DNA from: Allobosea sp. CRIB-10
GTDB taxonomy: Bacteria; Pseudomonadota; Alphaproteobacteria; Rhizobiales; Beijerinckiaceae
Assembly (NCBI RefSeq): GCF_900112185.1
Contig: NZ_FOKP01000020.1
Span: forward strand, 1 to 64,000
Length of the DNA: 64,000 nt
Direction of reading: 5' to 3'
Shown: piece after piece, positions 1-8,491 of the stretch
Layout: the number at the start of each line of letters is the position of its first letter
Numbering within the stretch: the stretch's first letter is position 1
The notes under the pieces: generated by a model
Told to the model about the DNA's origin: nothing
The model's database searches: none
The model's input: the letters and a program-made list of their open reading frames with translations, nothing else
Translations under genes and position numbers: made by a program

Positions 1-113
1 GGCCGACTGCGAGCCCTCCAAGCCAGCCGCTGAAGACCGCCCACCAAACCAGCACCCCAAACAATCGGCCTCAGCCGCGTTTCGCAGAGGAATCCCCGAG
101 GGGAGAAGGAAGC
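1..113. other. Window edge, no gene recognised
   Basis: This short stretch precedes the stop codon of the M3 peptidase. I see no convincing coding frame, hairpin or repeat in it. It may hold the terminator of the peptidase gene, but no stem followed by a T tract is evident. Confidence 0.4.
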
Positions 114-2186
114 TCAGGCCGCCAGCCCCCGCTTCTCCAGCAGCGCATCCGGCGTCGGCAGGCGGCCGCGGAACAGCGTATAGGCCTCGGCCGGATCGCG
201 CGTGTCGCCGGCCGAATAGATGTAGCGCTTGAGCTTGCCGGCGACCTCCGGGGCGAAGACGTCGCCCGCCTCGATGAAGGCGTTGAAGGCGTCGGCGTCC
301 ATCACCTCCGACCAGAGATAGCTGTAATAGCCGGCCGAATAGCCGTCGCCCGAGAAGACATGCGAGAAATGCGGCGTGCGATGGCGCATGGTTATCTCGC
401 TGGGCATGCCGATCCGCGCCAGCTCCTTCGCCTCGAAGGCGAGCGGATCGACCTCAGCCGGCGCCTCCAGCGAGTGGAAGGCGAGATCGACCAGCGCCGA
501 TGAGGTATATTCCACCGTGGCGAAGCCCTGGTTGAAGGTCTGCGCCCGCTTGATCTTCTCGATCAGCGCATCGGGGATCGGCTCGCCGGTCTCGGCATGC
601 AGGCAGAAGCGCTGCATAACCTCCTTCGTCAGGAACCAGTGCTCGTAGAGCTGCGAAGGCAGTTCGACGAAGTCGCGCGAGACCGAGGTGCCGGCGAGCG
701 AGCCGTAATGCACGTCCGAGAGCAGGCCGTGCAGGGCGTGGCCGAACTCATGGAAGAGCGTGCGGGCGTCGTCGATCGAGAGCAGCGCCGGCTTGCTCTC
801 GGCCGGCTTGGCGAAGTTGCAGACGTTGACGATGATCGGCCGGACCTCGCCGTCGAAATTGCGCTGGCCGCGATAGGCGCTCATCCAGGCGCCCGAGCGC
901 TTCGAGGCGCGGGCGAAATAATCGCCGAGGAAGAGGCCGATGTGCCGGCCGGTGGCGGTCTCGCTCACCTCGAAGACACGCACGTCGGGATGGTAGCCCA
1001 GAAGCTCCGGCCGCTCGGTGAAGCTCAGCCCGAAGAGCTTGCCCGCCGTATCGAAGGCGGCGGCGATGATCCTGTCGAGCTGGAGATAGGGCTTCAGCAC
1101 GGCCTCATCGAGCGCATAGGTCTTCTGCCGCACCTTCTCGGCATAGAAGCGCCAGTCGGACGGGCGGATCGGGGCGTTCTCGCCCTCGCTCTGGGCGAGC
1201 GCAGCGAGGTCCGCCGCTTCCTGCCCGGCGCGGGCGCGGGCCGGCTTCCAGACCAGTTCGAGCAGGTTGCGGACATTCTCCGGCGTCTTCGCCATCGAAT
1301 CGTCGAGCTTGAAATGGGCGAAGGTGGCAAAGCCCAGCAGCTTGGCCTTCTCGGCGCGCAGGCTCACCATCTCGGCGACGATGGCGCGGTTGTCGGTCTC
1401 GCCGCCATTCTCGCCGCGCTTGCTCCAGGCGGTGAAGGCCTGCTCGCGCAGCTCGCGCCTTGTCGAGAAGGTCAGGAAGGGCTCGATGATCGAGCGCGCC
1501 AGCGTCACCGCGTGCTTGCCCTCCTGGCCGCGATCGGCCGCAGCGCGCGCCATCGCCGCGACGACGAAGGGTGGCAGGCCGTCGAGATCGGCCTCGTCCT
1601 CGATGATCAGCGCATAGCTCGCCTCGTCCTTGAGCAGGTTCTGGCCGAAGCTGGTGCCGAGGCCCGCCAGCCGCTCGTTGATCGCGGCGAGCCTCACCTT
1701 GGCCTCGCCCTCGAGCCTGGCGCCCGAGCGGATGAAGCCGCGATGCGTCCGCTCCAGCAAGCGAAGCTGCTCCTCGCTCAGCCCGAGGCTCTCGCGCGCC
1801 TCGAACACCGCATCGACGCGGGCGAAGAGCTCGTGATCCATCATGATCGCCGACCAGTGCCGCGACATTGCCGGCGACATCTCGCGCTCGATCGCCTGCA
1901 GCGCCTCGTTGGTGTCGGCCCCGGCGAGATTGTAGAACACGCCGCCGAGCCGGCTCATGCCGCGCGCCGAGCGCTCCAGCGCCTCGATCGTGTTGGCGAA
2001 GCTCGGAGCTGCTTTCTCGGCCTTGATCGCCTCGACCTCGGCCCGGTGCTGCTCCAGCGCCGCCGGATAAGCCTGCTTGATGTGCTCTGGCGTGATCTCA
2101 GCGAACGGCGGCAGGCCGAACGGCGTCTCCCAGGCGCGCCCGAACGGGTTGCCTTCAGGCAGGGGAAGGACTTCGGACGCGATCAT
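114..2186 (-). CDS. M3 family oligopeptidase (peptidyl-dipeptidase / oligopeptidase A type)
   Basis: A cytosolic zinc metallopeptidase of about 690 residues, the usual length for OpdA/Dcp enzymes, which degrade short peptides including cleaved signal peptides. The zinc motif HEFGH lies near residues 479-483, followed by the family's typical ALHGLLS stretch. There is no signal peptide, which favours a cytoplasmic enzyme. The open frame continues 11 codons further to a TTG. I chose the ATG at 2186 because an AAAGG stands at a sensible distance before it, while the upstream TTG and ATG lack one. It is separated from the NUDIX gene upstream by a palindromic repeat, so it is probably transcribed alone. 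OpdA and Dcp cannot be told apart here. Confidence 0.93.
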   Translation of the reverse strand: MIASEVLPLPEGNPFGRAWETPFGLPPFAEITPEHIKQAYPAALEQHRAEVEAIKAEKAAPSFANTIEALERSARGMSRLGGVFYNLAGADTNEALQAIEREMSPAMSRHWSAIMMDHELFARVDAVFEARESLGLSEEQLRLLERTHRGFIRSGARLEGEAKVRLAAINERLAGLGTSFGQNLLKDEASYALIIEDEADLDGLPPFVVAAMARAAADRGQEGKHAVTLARSIIEPFLTFSTRRELREQAFTAWSKRGENGGETDNRAIVAEMVSLRAEKAKLLGFATFAHFKLDDSMAKTPENVRNLLELVWKPARARAGQEAADLAALAQSEGENAPIRPSDWRFYAEKVRQKTYALDEAVLKPYLQLDRIIAAAFDTAGKLFGLSFTERPELLGYHPDVRVFEVSETATGRHIGLFLGDYFARASKRSGAWMSAYRGQRNFDGEVRPIIVNVCNFAKPAESKPALLSIDDARTLFHEFGHALHGLLSDVHYGSLAGTSVSRDFVELPSQLYEHWFLTKEVMQRFCLHAETGEPIPDALIEKIKRAQTFNQGFATVEYTSSALVDLAFHSLEAPAEVDPLAFEAKELARIGMPSEITMRHRTPHFSHVFSGDGYSAGYYSYLWSEVMDADAFNAFIEAGDVFAPEVAGKLKRYIYSAGDTRDPAEAYTLFRGRLPTPDALLEKRGLAA

Positions 2187-2226
2187 GGGCTGGCCTTTCA
2201 GCATTGCTGCATCGATCAAATAGAGT

Positions 2227-2340
2227 GGTCGTCCCGGGCGGAGCGAAGCGAAGACCCGGGACCCATTCCTGAACCTCTCTTGGAAAGGCTCAGGAATGGG
2301 TCCCGGATCGGCGCGGCTTCGCCGCTTGTCCGGGACGACC
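2227..2340. repeat. Palindromic intergenic repeat (REP-like) A
   Basis: The outer arms GGTCGTCCCGG (2227-2237) and CCGGGACGACC (2330-2340) are perfect inverted copies. Nested inside is a second pair around CCCGGGACCCATTCCTGA and its near-complement. It fills the gap between the M3 peptidase and NUDIX genes. Such bulky GC-rich palindromes are typical of intergenic repeats in Hyphomicrobiales and could fold into a long hairpin in RNA. Confidence 0.7.
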
Positions 2341-2357
2341 GAGATCCAGGAGACGGA

Positions 2358-3089
2358 TTACTCACCACCGAAGATATGGGTGAGATAGGGCATCATGAAG
2401 GGCGGCATGTCATAAGCCGCGCAATCGGCGAGATTGCGGACGATCACGATGTCGGACAACTCCGGCTCGTCCTGCTGCGCGATCCGCGCCAGCATCAATG
2501 CGCGGGCCTCTTCAGCCGGCAGGCCGACCCCGACCGGGCGCATGAAGGCGACGCGGCCGGGCACGATCACCGCCGTCCAGCGCTCCTCGACGGCAATCTC
2601 GTTCAGCGTCAGCCCGGTCTCCTCGCAGAGCTCGCGAGTGACGCTGCCGGCGAGGTCGAGCGTACCGTCCGGGCGCGCATCCTCCCGGTCGGGCGTGCCG
2701 GCGGCGAAATAGACCTTGCCGGGATTGGCGGTGTGGTCGCCCATGCGGCCGAGCAGGAAGGCGCCGTCAGCAGCCCGCAGCGCCGCCATGGCGAAGCCGT
2801 TGCGGATCGCCGGCTGCGGCAAGGAACTCTGAACGCCGAAATCGCGCCAGGCCAGAAAGGCGGCGTAATCGGCCTCGAAATAGCCGGCATGGAACACGCC
2901 GTCCTCGATCGCAGCGCGGTGCTGCAGCATGACGCGGCCGTTGAACATCGCCGGCTTGCCGGCGCTGATCGCAGCCCAATGCGCCGCGATCTCGTCAGCA
3001 CGCTCGCGGGCGAAACCCCAGTCGAAAGTCTCGACCCGCGCCTCGACGCGATCGAGCGCGACGATCTCGCCATCGACGACGCCAGTCAC
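2358..3089 (-). CDS. NUDIX hydrolase family protein
   Basis: A 243-residue protein with the core of a Nudix box, RELCEETGL, near residues 152-160. The N-terminal half of the box is degenerate: the first conserved Glu, eight positions before the Arg, is a Leu. Nudix enzymes hydrolyse nucleoside diphosphates linked to another moiety; the substrate here is unknown. The frame is open far upstream, but the GTG at 3089 overlaps the PhzF stop as GTGA, which fits translational coupling and gives a sensible N-terminus. It is the last gene of the packed minus-strand set PdxY, endonuclease/phosphatase, PhzF, NUDIX. Confidence 0.82.
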   Translation of the reverse strand: MTGVVDGEIVALDRVEARVETFDWGFARERADEIAAHWAAISAGKPAMFNGRVMLQHRAAIEDGVFHAGYFEADYAAFLAWRDFGVQSSLPQPAIRNGFAMAALRAADGAFLLGRMGDHTANPGKVYFAAGTPDREDARPDGTLDLAGSVTRELCEETGLTLNEIAVEERWTAVIVPGRVAFMRPVGVGLPAEEARALMLARIAQQDEPELSDIVIVRNLADCAAYDMPPFMMPYLTHIFGGE

Positions 3090-3985
3090 AGCAGCACGCC
3101 CTCGCTCATCACCACCGCGGCGCCGCCGATCGTCGCAGAGGCGAGCGCGCCGCCCGCCACCGTCAGCGTCAGCTCGATCTGCGAGGGCCGGCCCATCTCG
3201 TAGCCCTGCTCGATGACGAAGCGATGCGTGCCATCGCCCGGCCGGTCGAACGCCATGATCGCGCCGGCGAAGGCGGCGACAGCCGAGCCGGTCGCCGGAT
3301 CCTCGGTCACGCCGGCCTCCGGCCAGAACATCCGGGCATGATAGTGATGCCCTGCTTCCTCGGTTTCGCGGCAATAGACGAAGGCGTTACCGTTCGGTGC
3401 AGCCGCCATGACCTGCGCAAAGGTCCCGGCGACGCGCGCCTTTGCGATCGCCTCGCGGCCGGAAGCCGGCACCATCGTATAGGCGACACCGGCCGAAAAG
3501 GCGCTGGGGCGATGATCCTCGAAACCGAGATCGGCGGCCTCCAGCCCTAGCGCCTCCGCCAGCGCGACATCAGCGATAGGCTGCGCGATCTGCTCCGGCA
3601 GTTTCGGCAAGGTGAAGGTGGCACGGGCGCTGCGCGCATTGCCGAGCGCGATCACGCAGGGCACCAGCCCGACCTTCTCCTCCAGAACGAGCCGGTCCGC
3701 CGCCTGTCCCTCGGCGGCATCACGCAGCGCCAGCAGCACAGCGGTCCCGACCGTGGGATGGCCGGCGAAAGGCAGTTCCTGCCCGGGCGTGAAGATGCGG
3801 ATCGCGGCGCGATGGGCCGGATTGGCCGGCGGCGCGACGAAGACGGTCTCGGACAGGTTGAACTCGCGCGCGATCGCCTGCATCGCCGCGCTGTCGAGCC
3901 CGTCGCTGTCGAGCACGATGGCGAGCGGATTGCCGGCATGCGGCCTGGTCGTGAACACGTCGAGCGTGACGAAGCGGCGGCTCAT
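3086..3985 (-). CDS. PhzF family isomerase/epimerase-like protein
   Basis: A 299-residue PhzF-fold protein. The N-terminus (FTTRPHAGNPLAIV) and the later PFAGHPTVGTA and DPATGSAV segments are the three family signatures that line the cleft between the two pseudo-symmetric halves. Family members isomerise small metabolites; outside phenazine clusters the substrate is usually unknown, and no phenazine genes are present here. The ATG at 3985 is chosen because GAAGGAG precedes it; the open frame extends 14 codons further. It overlaps the upstream endonuclease/phosphatase gene by ATGA and the NUDIX gene by GTGA. Confidence 0.9.
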   Translation of the reverse strand: MSRRFVTLDVFTTRPHAGNPLAIVLDSDGLDSAAMQAIAREFNLSETVFVAPPANPAHRAAIRIFTPGQELPFAGHPTVGTAVLLALRDAAEGQAADRLVLEEKVGLVPCVIALGNARSARATFTLPKLPEQIAQPIADVALAEALGLEAADLGFEDHRPSAFSAGVAYTMVPASGREAIAKARVAGTFAQVMAAAPNGNAFVYCRETEEAGHHYHARMFWPEAGVTEDPATGSAVAAFAGAIMAFDRPGDGTHRFVIEQGYEMGRPSQIELTLTVAGGALASATIGGAAVVMSEGVLL

Positions 3986-5103
3986 GCGGTCTCCTTCGGG
4001 ATCGTCAGCTCGATCGTCAGCGGGCAATGGTCGGAGGCTTTCGGCCGGTCCCAGCCGACGCGCGGATAGCGGTCGCAGGTCAAAGCGAGCTTGGCCATCG
4101 ACCGGTCGGCCTCGCGCGGGTCGAGCGGCACGCGATAGGGCAGCCCGCGCCGGATCATCTGCATCGCCGGGTTCGGATTGGCCGCGGCCAGCGCCGGCGA
4201 GAGCAGGATATGGTCGAGCGGCATATGGCTGTCGACCAGGCTCTGGCGCTCCTCCGACCAGTAGCGCCGAAAGTGAGTCCAGCGCTCATGCGGCGGCAGG
4301 CTCTCCATCGGATCGACGGCGAAATCATCCAGCAGCGGCTCGATGCCGCTGTCGCCCTCGTCGACAGGCGCGGCCAGCGGGCCGAGCCCGATGCGGTAGC
4401 CGTTGAGATCGCCGAGGATCGCCCAGTTCGCCTCGCGCCAGCCCGGCCCGAACCAGTCCTTGATGATCGTCTTCACCGCCAGCGCCTCGGCCCGGCGGAT
4501 CGGCAAGGTCGCCTGCCTGCCATCATCGCGGCCATTGTTCATCGACTTGAAATGGCAGCCGAACAGGGCAAGCCGCCGGTCGCCGAAATCGAGCTCGACC
4601 GCCAGGCAATCGCGGGCGAAGACCTTGTCGCGCGGATTGATGCCGAAGGCGGCGATCTCGGGCGAGAACGTCTGCGCATCGGCAAAGCTCATGCCCTTAT
4701 GGGAGCGCACCGTGACCTGCGGCGGCTTCACCAGATCGCGCCGCGCGGCGAAGCCGATGTCGATATTGCGCCGGTCATTGCCGTCGAGCAGCGTGAAATG
4801 GCCGTAGCGATGGTCGGCGATGCGGTGGACGTAATTGGCGAAGAAGGCCTGCAGGCTCGCCAGCGAGTCGACCTCCTGCAGCATCCAGAGATCGGCATTG
4901 GCCTCGGCGATAGCGAGCGCCGTCATCTGGCGCTTGTCGTCCTCGAGCGCGACGGCGAGCGAGCGCTCGACCGCGTCGCGCTCGTCGGCGCGCGGGAAAT
5001 GGAACAGCGACATCGCCGCCGCCGTCTCGGTCCGCCCGCCGGGCTCGAAACGATGACGCGTCAGCAGGTTCTCGACATTGAAGGTGCCGAGGCGCAGCTT
5101 CAT
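3982..5103 (-). CDS. Endonuclease/exonuclease/phosphatase family protein
   Basis: A 373-residue protein of the metal-dependent DNase I-like (EEP) fold. The N-terminal LGTFNVENLL, the central LGDLNGYR and the C-terminal KASDHCPLTIEL are the canonical Asn, Asp-Asn and Asp-His motifs. No signal peptide or membrane segment is seen, so it should be cytosolic. The family includes nucleases and phosphodiesterases acting on phospholipid or nucleotide substrates, and the substrate cannot be assigned. Its stop overlaps the PhzF start (ATGA), and PdxY ends 5 bases upstream, so the genes are likely cotranscribed. Confidence 0.9.
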   Translation of the reverse strand: MKLRLGTFNVENLLTRHRFEPGGRTETAAAMSLFHFPRADERDAVERSLAVALEDDKRQMTALAIAEANADLWMLQEVDSLASLQAFFANYVHRIADHRYGHFTLLDGNDRRNIDIGFAARRDLVKPPQVTVRSHKGMSFADAQTFSPEIAAFGINPRDKVFARDCLAVELDFGDRRLALFGCHFKSMNNGRDDGRQATLPIRRAEALAVKTIIKDWFGPGWREANWAILGDLNGYRIGLGPLAAPVDEGDSGIEPLLDDFAVDPMESLPPHERWTHFRRYWSEERQSLVDSHMPLDHILLSPALAAANPNPAMQMIRRGLPYRVPLDPREADRSMAKLALTCDRYPRVGWDRPKASDHCPLTIELTIPKETA

Positions 5104-5108
5104 GCGCG

Positions 5109-5957
5109 TCAGACCGCTTCGGCTGCGAAGAGCTGCGAGGGCGTCACGAACTCGTCCTGCGCCGCCACGGTCAGGATCTCGCGCGAGCCCGCTTCCTTGG
5201 TCCGCTTCAGCAGCCCGTAGATCGAGGACGCCGCCTTGCCGAGCGCGCTCGCGGCTGAACCGTCGCGCAGGTAATGCACGAAGAACAGCGCCGCGATCGC
5301 ATCGCCGGCACCATTGATGTTTATGTCGATCTTAGGCGTGCGCACGCGATAGGTGCCCTGCCCGTCCGCCGCCATCAGGTCGATCGAATCGCCAGGGGTC
5401 TCGTTGGTGATCAGCGAGGTCACCAGCACGACCCTCGGCCCGGCATCGCGCAGCGCCTCGACGGCGCGGTGTGCGTCGGCCAGCGTCCTGACCTCGACAT
5501 CGGTGAGCAATTCCAGCTCGAACTGGTTCGGCGTGACGATGTCGGCCGCCGGCACCGCCTGCTCGCGCATGAATTCGGGGATGCCCGGCCGCACGAAGAC
5601 GCCGCGGCCGACATCGCCGATCACCGGATCGCAGCAATACATCGCCTTGGGATTGGCCTCGCGCACCTTGGCCACCGCCGAGAGGATGGCGTGGCCGATA
5701 TCGGCCGAGCCCATATAGCCGGAGAGCACGCCGTCGCATCTGGGAAGCACGCCGCGCTCGCCGATGCCCGCCATCAGCTCGTCGATGGTGGCGCCGTCGA
5801 AGACCTGCCCCTTCCAGGCGCCGTAGCCGGTATGGTTCGAGAACTGCACCGTGTGGATCGGCCAGACCTCGACGCCGAGGCGCTGCATCGGGAACACGGC
5901 CGAGGCATTGCCGACATGGCCATAGGCGACATGGGACTGGATCGAGAGGATGTTCAT
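5109..5957 (-). CDS. pdxY: Pyridoxal kinase PdxY
   Basis: A 282-residue ribokinase-superfamily enzyme that phosphorylates pyridoxal in the vitamin B6 salvage pathway. The N-terminus ILSIQSHVAYGHVGNASA and the segment QFSNHTGYG match PdxY/PdxK. The C-terminal NINGAGDAIAALF carries the catalytic Asp of the anion-hole motif. The length is normal for PdxY. It is the first gene of the minus-strand set ending with the NUDIX gene. The neighbours do not obviously share its pathway, so any functional link is speculative. Confidence 0.94.
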   Translation of the reverse strand: MNILSIQSHVAYGHVGNASAVFPMQRLGVEVWPIHTVQFSNHTGYGAWKGQVFDGATIDELMAGIGERGVLPRCDGVLSGYMGSADIGHAILSAVAKVREANPKAMYCCDPVIGDVGRGVFVRPGIPEFMREQAVPAADIVTPNQFELELLTDVEVRTLADAHRAVEALRDAGPRVVLVTSLITNETPGDSIDLMAADGQGTYRVRTPKIDININGAGDAIAALFFVHYLRDGSAASALGKAASSIYGLLKRTKEAGSREILTVAAQDEFVTPSQLFAAEAV

Positions 5958-6056
5958 GAGCGGTAGGCCAGCCTTCGACGATATGAGGCGGCGAACCTAG
6001 CGGCTACGGCGTCGCAGGCAAATCGAAAGCGGTGATGACTGCGATGAAGAATCAGC

Positions 6057-6473
6057 TCAGTTCGCCGCCGCGGCGGTGATGCGCGCCACCCCCGCAGTGT
6101 CCGTGAACTGCGCCAGGCTGCGTACCTTGCCGTCCTCGAAGCTGAGCAAGTCGAGCGTCTGGAAGGTTTCGGTGCGGCCGGTCGGCACGAAGGTGACATC
6201 GGCGCGCCAGTGATAGGCGGCCCGATCGCCCTCGACCACGATATCGAGCGTCTCGAAATTCGAGAAGGTGAAGGCGCTGATGAACTCGGCCATCTGACCG
6301 CGCACCGCCACACAACCTTCCAGCGGCCGGCAAATCGCCTCGCGCTCCGCGGCTCCCATCAGCTGGAACCGGCAATCGGGATGGAAATAGTCTATCAACG
6401 CGTCGAGATCGCCTTTGACGCGCGCTGCATAGGCCTTCTCGATCAAGTCCTTGATGTCGGAGCGCTCAGCCAT
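6057..6473 (-). CDS. NTF2-like (SnoaL-type) small protein
   Basis: A 138-residue protein with the cone-shaped NTF2-like fold pattern: an N-terminal helix (IKDLIEKAYAARVKGDLDAL), then YFHPDCRFQLMG and alternating strands. Members act as small-molecule isomerases, cyclases or ligand-binding proteins, and the function here is not evident. No signal peptide is seen. It lies alone between pdxY and the ABC binding protein. Confidence 0.8.
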   Translation of the reverse strand: MAERSDIKDLIEKAYAARVKGDLDALIDYFHPDCRFQLMGAAEREAICRPLEGCVAVRGQMAEFISAFTFSNFETLDIVVEGDRAAYHWRADVTFVPTGRTETFQTLDLLSFEDGKVRSLAQFTDTAGVARITAAAAN

Positions 6474-6557
6474 CTGACCTCTCCTAGCGTCAACCGGCGC
6501 AGCTTCGCGCCATAGCGGCTGCGAGTCCAGCAGGCAGTTCGGTTACGCTCGCATGGC

Positions 6558-6585
6558 AAGGGCGCCACTTTGCAGCGGCGCCCTT
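6558..6585. terminator. Hairpin downstream of the ABC binding protein gene
   Basis: AAGGGCGCC and GGCGCCCTT form a perfect 9-bp stem around a 10-base loop, about 30 bases after the stop of the minus-strand binding-protein gene. The better T run (TTTT) is on the plus strand and only two T follow on the minus strand. Terminator function for the minus-strand transcript is therefore likely but not certain. Confidence 0.55.
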
Positions 6586-6614
6586 TTCCTTCGCAGCCTC
6601 CAGCCTGAGCCGGA

Positions 6615-7640
6615 TTACGACCCCGCCGCCGCCTTCTTCGCAAACGAGTCGATGAAGGTCTTGCTCAGGTCGACATTCGAGTTGGTCAGCTCGGGGTCGA
6701 GCAGCTTGAGCGAGTCGTACATGCTCTTCATCGCGTCGGCGGTCGGGATGCCGGTGCGCGAATAGCTCTCCTGCGAGTTCTTCACCGCGGTCAGGTAGAG
6801 CGGCTTGTCGCCGAGATGGTATTCCGGCGGCACGAGGTCGGCGACATCCTGCGGCTTGGCCGTCTCCAGCCATTTCAGCGACTTCATCAGCGCGTTGACG
6901 AGCTTCTGCGTCGTCACCGGATTCTTCTCGGCGAAGTCGTTCTTGAGATAGAGCACCGCCGCCGGGTTCGAGCCGCCGAACAGCGCCTTGGTGCCGGCCT
7001 CCGTGCGGGTGTCGATCAGCGAGACGACATCGCCGTCCGATTCCAGCTTCGAGGTGACGGGGTCGAGGTGCGAGATCAGGTCGACCTGCTTCTGCTTGAT
7101 CGCAGCGACCGCGCTGGCGCCAGCGCCGACGCCGATGATCGGGGCGTCGGTCGCCTTGAGGCCCGCCTTGACCATGGCGTATTGCGCCGTCAGCGCCGTC
7201 GAGGAACCGGGCGCGGTGACGCCGATCTTCAGGCCCTTGAAGTCGGCCGCCGACTTCACCTTGTCGGCGAGGTCCTTGCGCACCGCGATGGTGATCGCCG
7301 GGAAGCGCCCGAGCTCGATCACGGCGCGGATGTCCTGGCCCTTGGCCTGCATGCGGATGGTGTGCTCATAGGCGCCGGTGACGACGTCGACCGAGCCGCC
7401 GACGAGCGCCTGCAGCGACTTGGCGCCACCGCCGAAATCGTTGATCTCGACGTCGAGCCCCTGATCCTTGAAGAAGCCCTTCTTCTCCGCGACGGTCAGC
7501 GGGAGATAATAGAGCAGCTGCTTGCCACCGACGCCGAGCGTCAGCTTGGGCTTCTCGGCATTCTGGGCAATGGCCGGCGAAAGGCCCAAGGCCGTGGTGA
7601 CAGCGAGCGCGGCAAGCGCTGCGCGGCGGGTGAGAAACAT
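6615..7640 (-). CDS. ABC transporter substrate-binding protein, NitT/TauT family
   Basis: A 341-residue exported protein. MFLTRRAALAALAVTTALGL, ending at an AxA site near residue 25, is a signal peptide. The mature protein begins with LTLGVGGKQLLYYLPLTVAE and continues as an SsuA/TauA/NMT1-like periplasmic binding protein (FFKDQGLDVEINDFGGGAKS, then LKIGVTAPGSSTAL). These bind sulfonates, nitrate/bicarbonate, or thiamine precursors; the ligand is unknown. The start at 7640 has GGAGG seven to eight bases before it. The matching permease and ATPase are probably the pair at 11.9-13.6 kb, 4.3 kb away on the same strand. Confidence 0.9.
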   Translation of the reverse strand: MFLTRRAALAALAVTTALGLSPAIAQNAEKPKLTLGVGGKQLLYYLPLTVAEKKGFFKDQGLDVEINDFGGGAKSLQALVGGSVDVVTGAYEHTIRMQAKGQDIRAVIELGRFPAITIAVRKDLADKVKSAADFKGLKIGVTAPGSSTALTAQYAMVKAGLKATDAPIIGVGAGASAVAAIKQKQVDLISHLDPVTSKLESDGDVVSLIDTRTEAGTKALFGGSNPAAVLYLKNDFAEKNPVTTQKLVNALMKSLKWLETAKPQDVADLVPPEYHLGDKPLYLTAVKNSQESYSRTGIPTADAMKSMYDSLKLLDPELTNSNVDLSKTFIDSFAKKAAAGS

Positions 7641-7885
7641 CGATTTTCCTCCGGTTGAACGATGACGCGCTTCGAAAAGGGCGCGATTTCGCAACGAAGA
7701 TAGGCGCATTGCCGCGAGCGGGGCAAGCGCGGGCATGTCGCGGCGCAGCCCACCAGGCCCCGCCCGATCGCCACGGAAGCGACGGAAAAGATTCAGCGCT
7801 TGTTAAAGGCGGCCTTTCACACTGACTGGATGCGGTGACTTCCGACGACGGCTTTCGACCAGAACGGACGAAACAGGAGACGGTC

Positions 7886-8398
7886 ATGGTGGACGCAGTA
7901 GCGGCCCGGACTGCGCCTTTCCCCCTTGACCTCCCACACGGCGCGCACTCGGCAAGCGTGCCCGCTCCGGACAGGACGAGCTCTTCGCCTGCCGCTGCGA
8001 CGTCGCCAACGCCTGATCGCGACGACGCCGTCATCCTCGACCTCTCCGACCAGGCCCGCGCCGCCCTAGCCCAGGGCAGCGCGACTTCGCAGACGCCCGG
8101 GGCCGGCGTCGATGACGCGGCCGAGCCGAGCTGGGTCGAAAAGCGCGTCAAGCTGATGACGGAGTACACCGCGCTTCAGCAGGAGCTCGTCTGGCTCAGC
8201 GACCGCACGATGGCCCATGCGCTCGACGAGATGTTTCAGGGAGCCGCCGCCCCGCAGGGCGAGAGCAGCGCCGCGGATCAGCGGGAGCAGTTCGATCGCG
8301 ACATGCAGCGGCGCGAGGAGCTGATGCCGCGCTATGCCGAGCTGATACGGATGCTCGGCGCCGCGCCGGGCCAGGATAGCGCGGACGGATCGCGCTAG
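7886..8398 (+). CDS. Hypothetical protein with ILDLSDQARAAL motif
   Basis: A 170-residue protein of unknown function. The first 50 residues are low-complexity and rich in Ala, Pro, Ser and Thr. A short VILDLSDQARAALAQ segment near residues 50-65 resembles a motif recurrent in small Hyphomicrobiales proteins, and the rest is helical and charged. I use ATG 7886 because AGGAGA stands 5 bases before it; a GTG 17 codons upstream has no good ribosome site. Its TAG stop lies inside the palindromic repeat at 8395-8491. No signal peptide or membrane segment is apparent. Confidence 0.65.
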   Translation: MVDAVAARTAPFPLDLPHGAHSASVPAPDRTSSSPAAATSPTPDRDDAVILDLSDQARAALAQGSATSQTPGAGVDDAAEPSWVEKRVKLMTEYTALQQELVWLSDRTMAHALDEMFQGAAAPQGESSAADQREQFDRDMQRREELMPRYAELIRMLGAAPGQDSADGSR

Positions 8399-8491
8399 AG
8401 CATTTTCGAGCGAAGTGGACACCGGTTCGTGCGAAGAAAATGCAATAAAACAAGGACCTAGAGCAATCGAAGAATTGCTGGAGTGCTCTAG
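8395..8491. repeat. Palindromic intergenic repeat B (GAGCATTTTC type)
   Basis: The ends CTAGAGCA (8395-8402) and TGCTCTAG (8484-8491) are perfect inverted copies. Inside lie GCATTTTC and GAAAATGC, also inverted. From memory of the family, sequences beginning GAGCATTTTCGAGCGAAGTG are widespread repeats in Hyphomicrobiales. The CTAG ends supply the stop codons of both convergent flanking genes: TAG 8396-8398 on the plus strand and TAG 8488-8490 read on the minus strand. Confidence 0.8.

Noticed and set aside
597..3203. An 868-codon open frame on the plus strand across the peptidase and NUDIX region
   Set aside because: It is antisense to well-supported M3 peptidase and NUDIX genes, is rich in Arg/Gly/Ala as expected for a shadow frame in GC-rich DNA, and matches no family.
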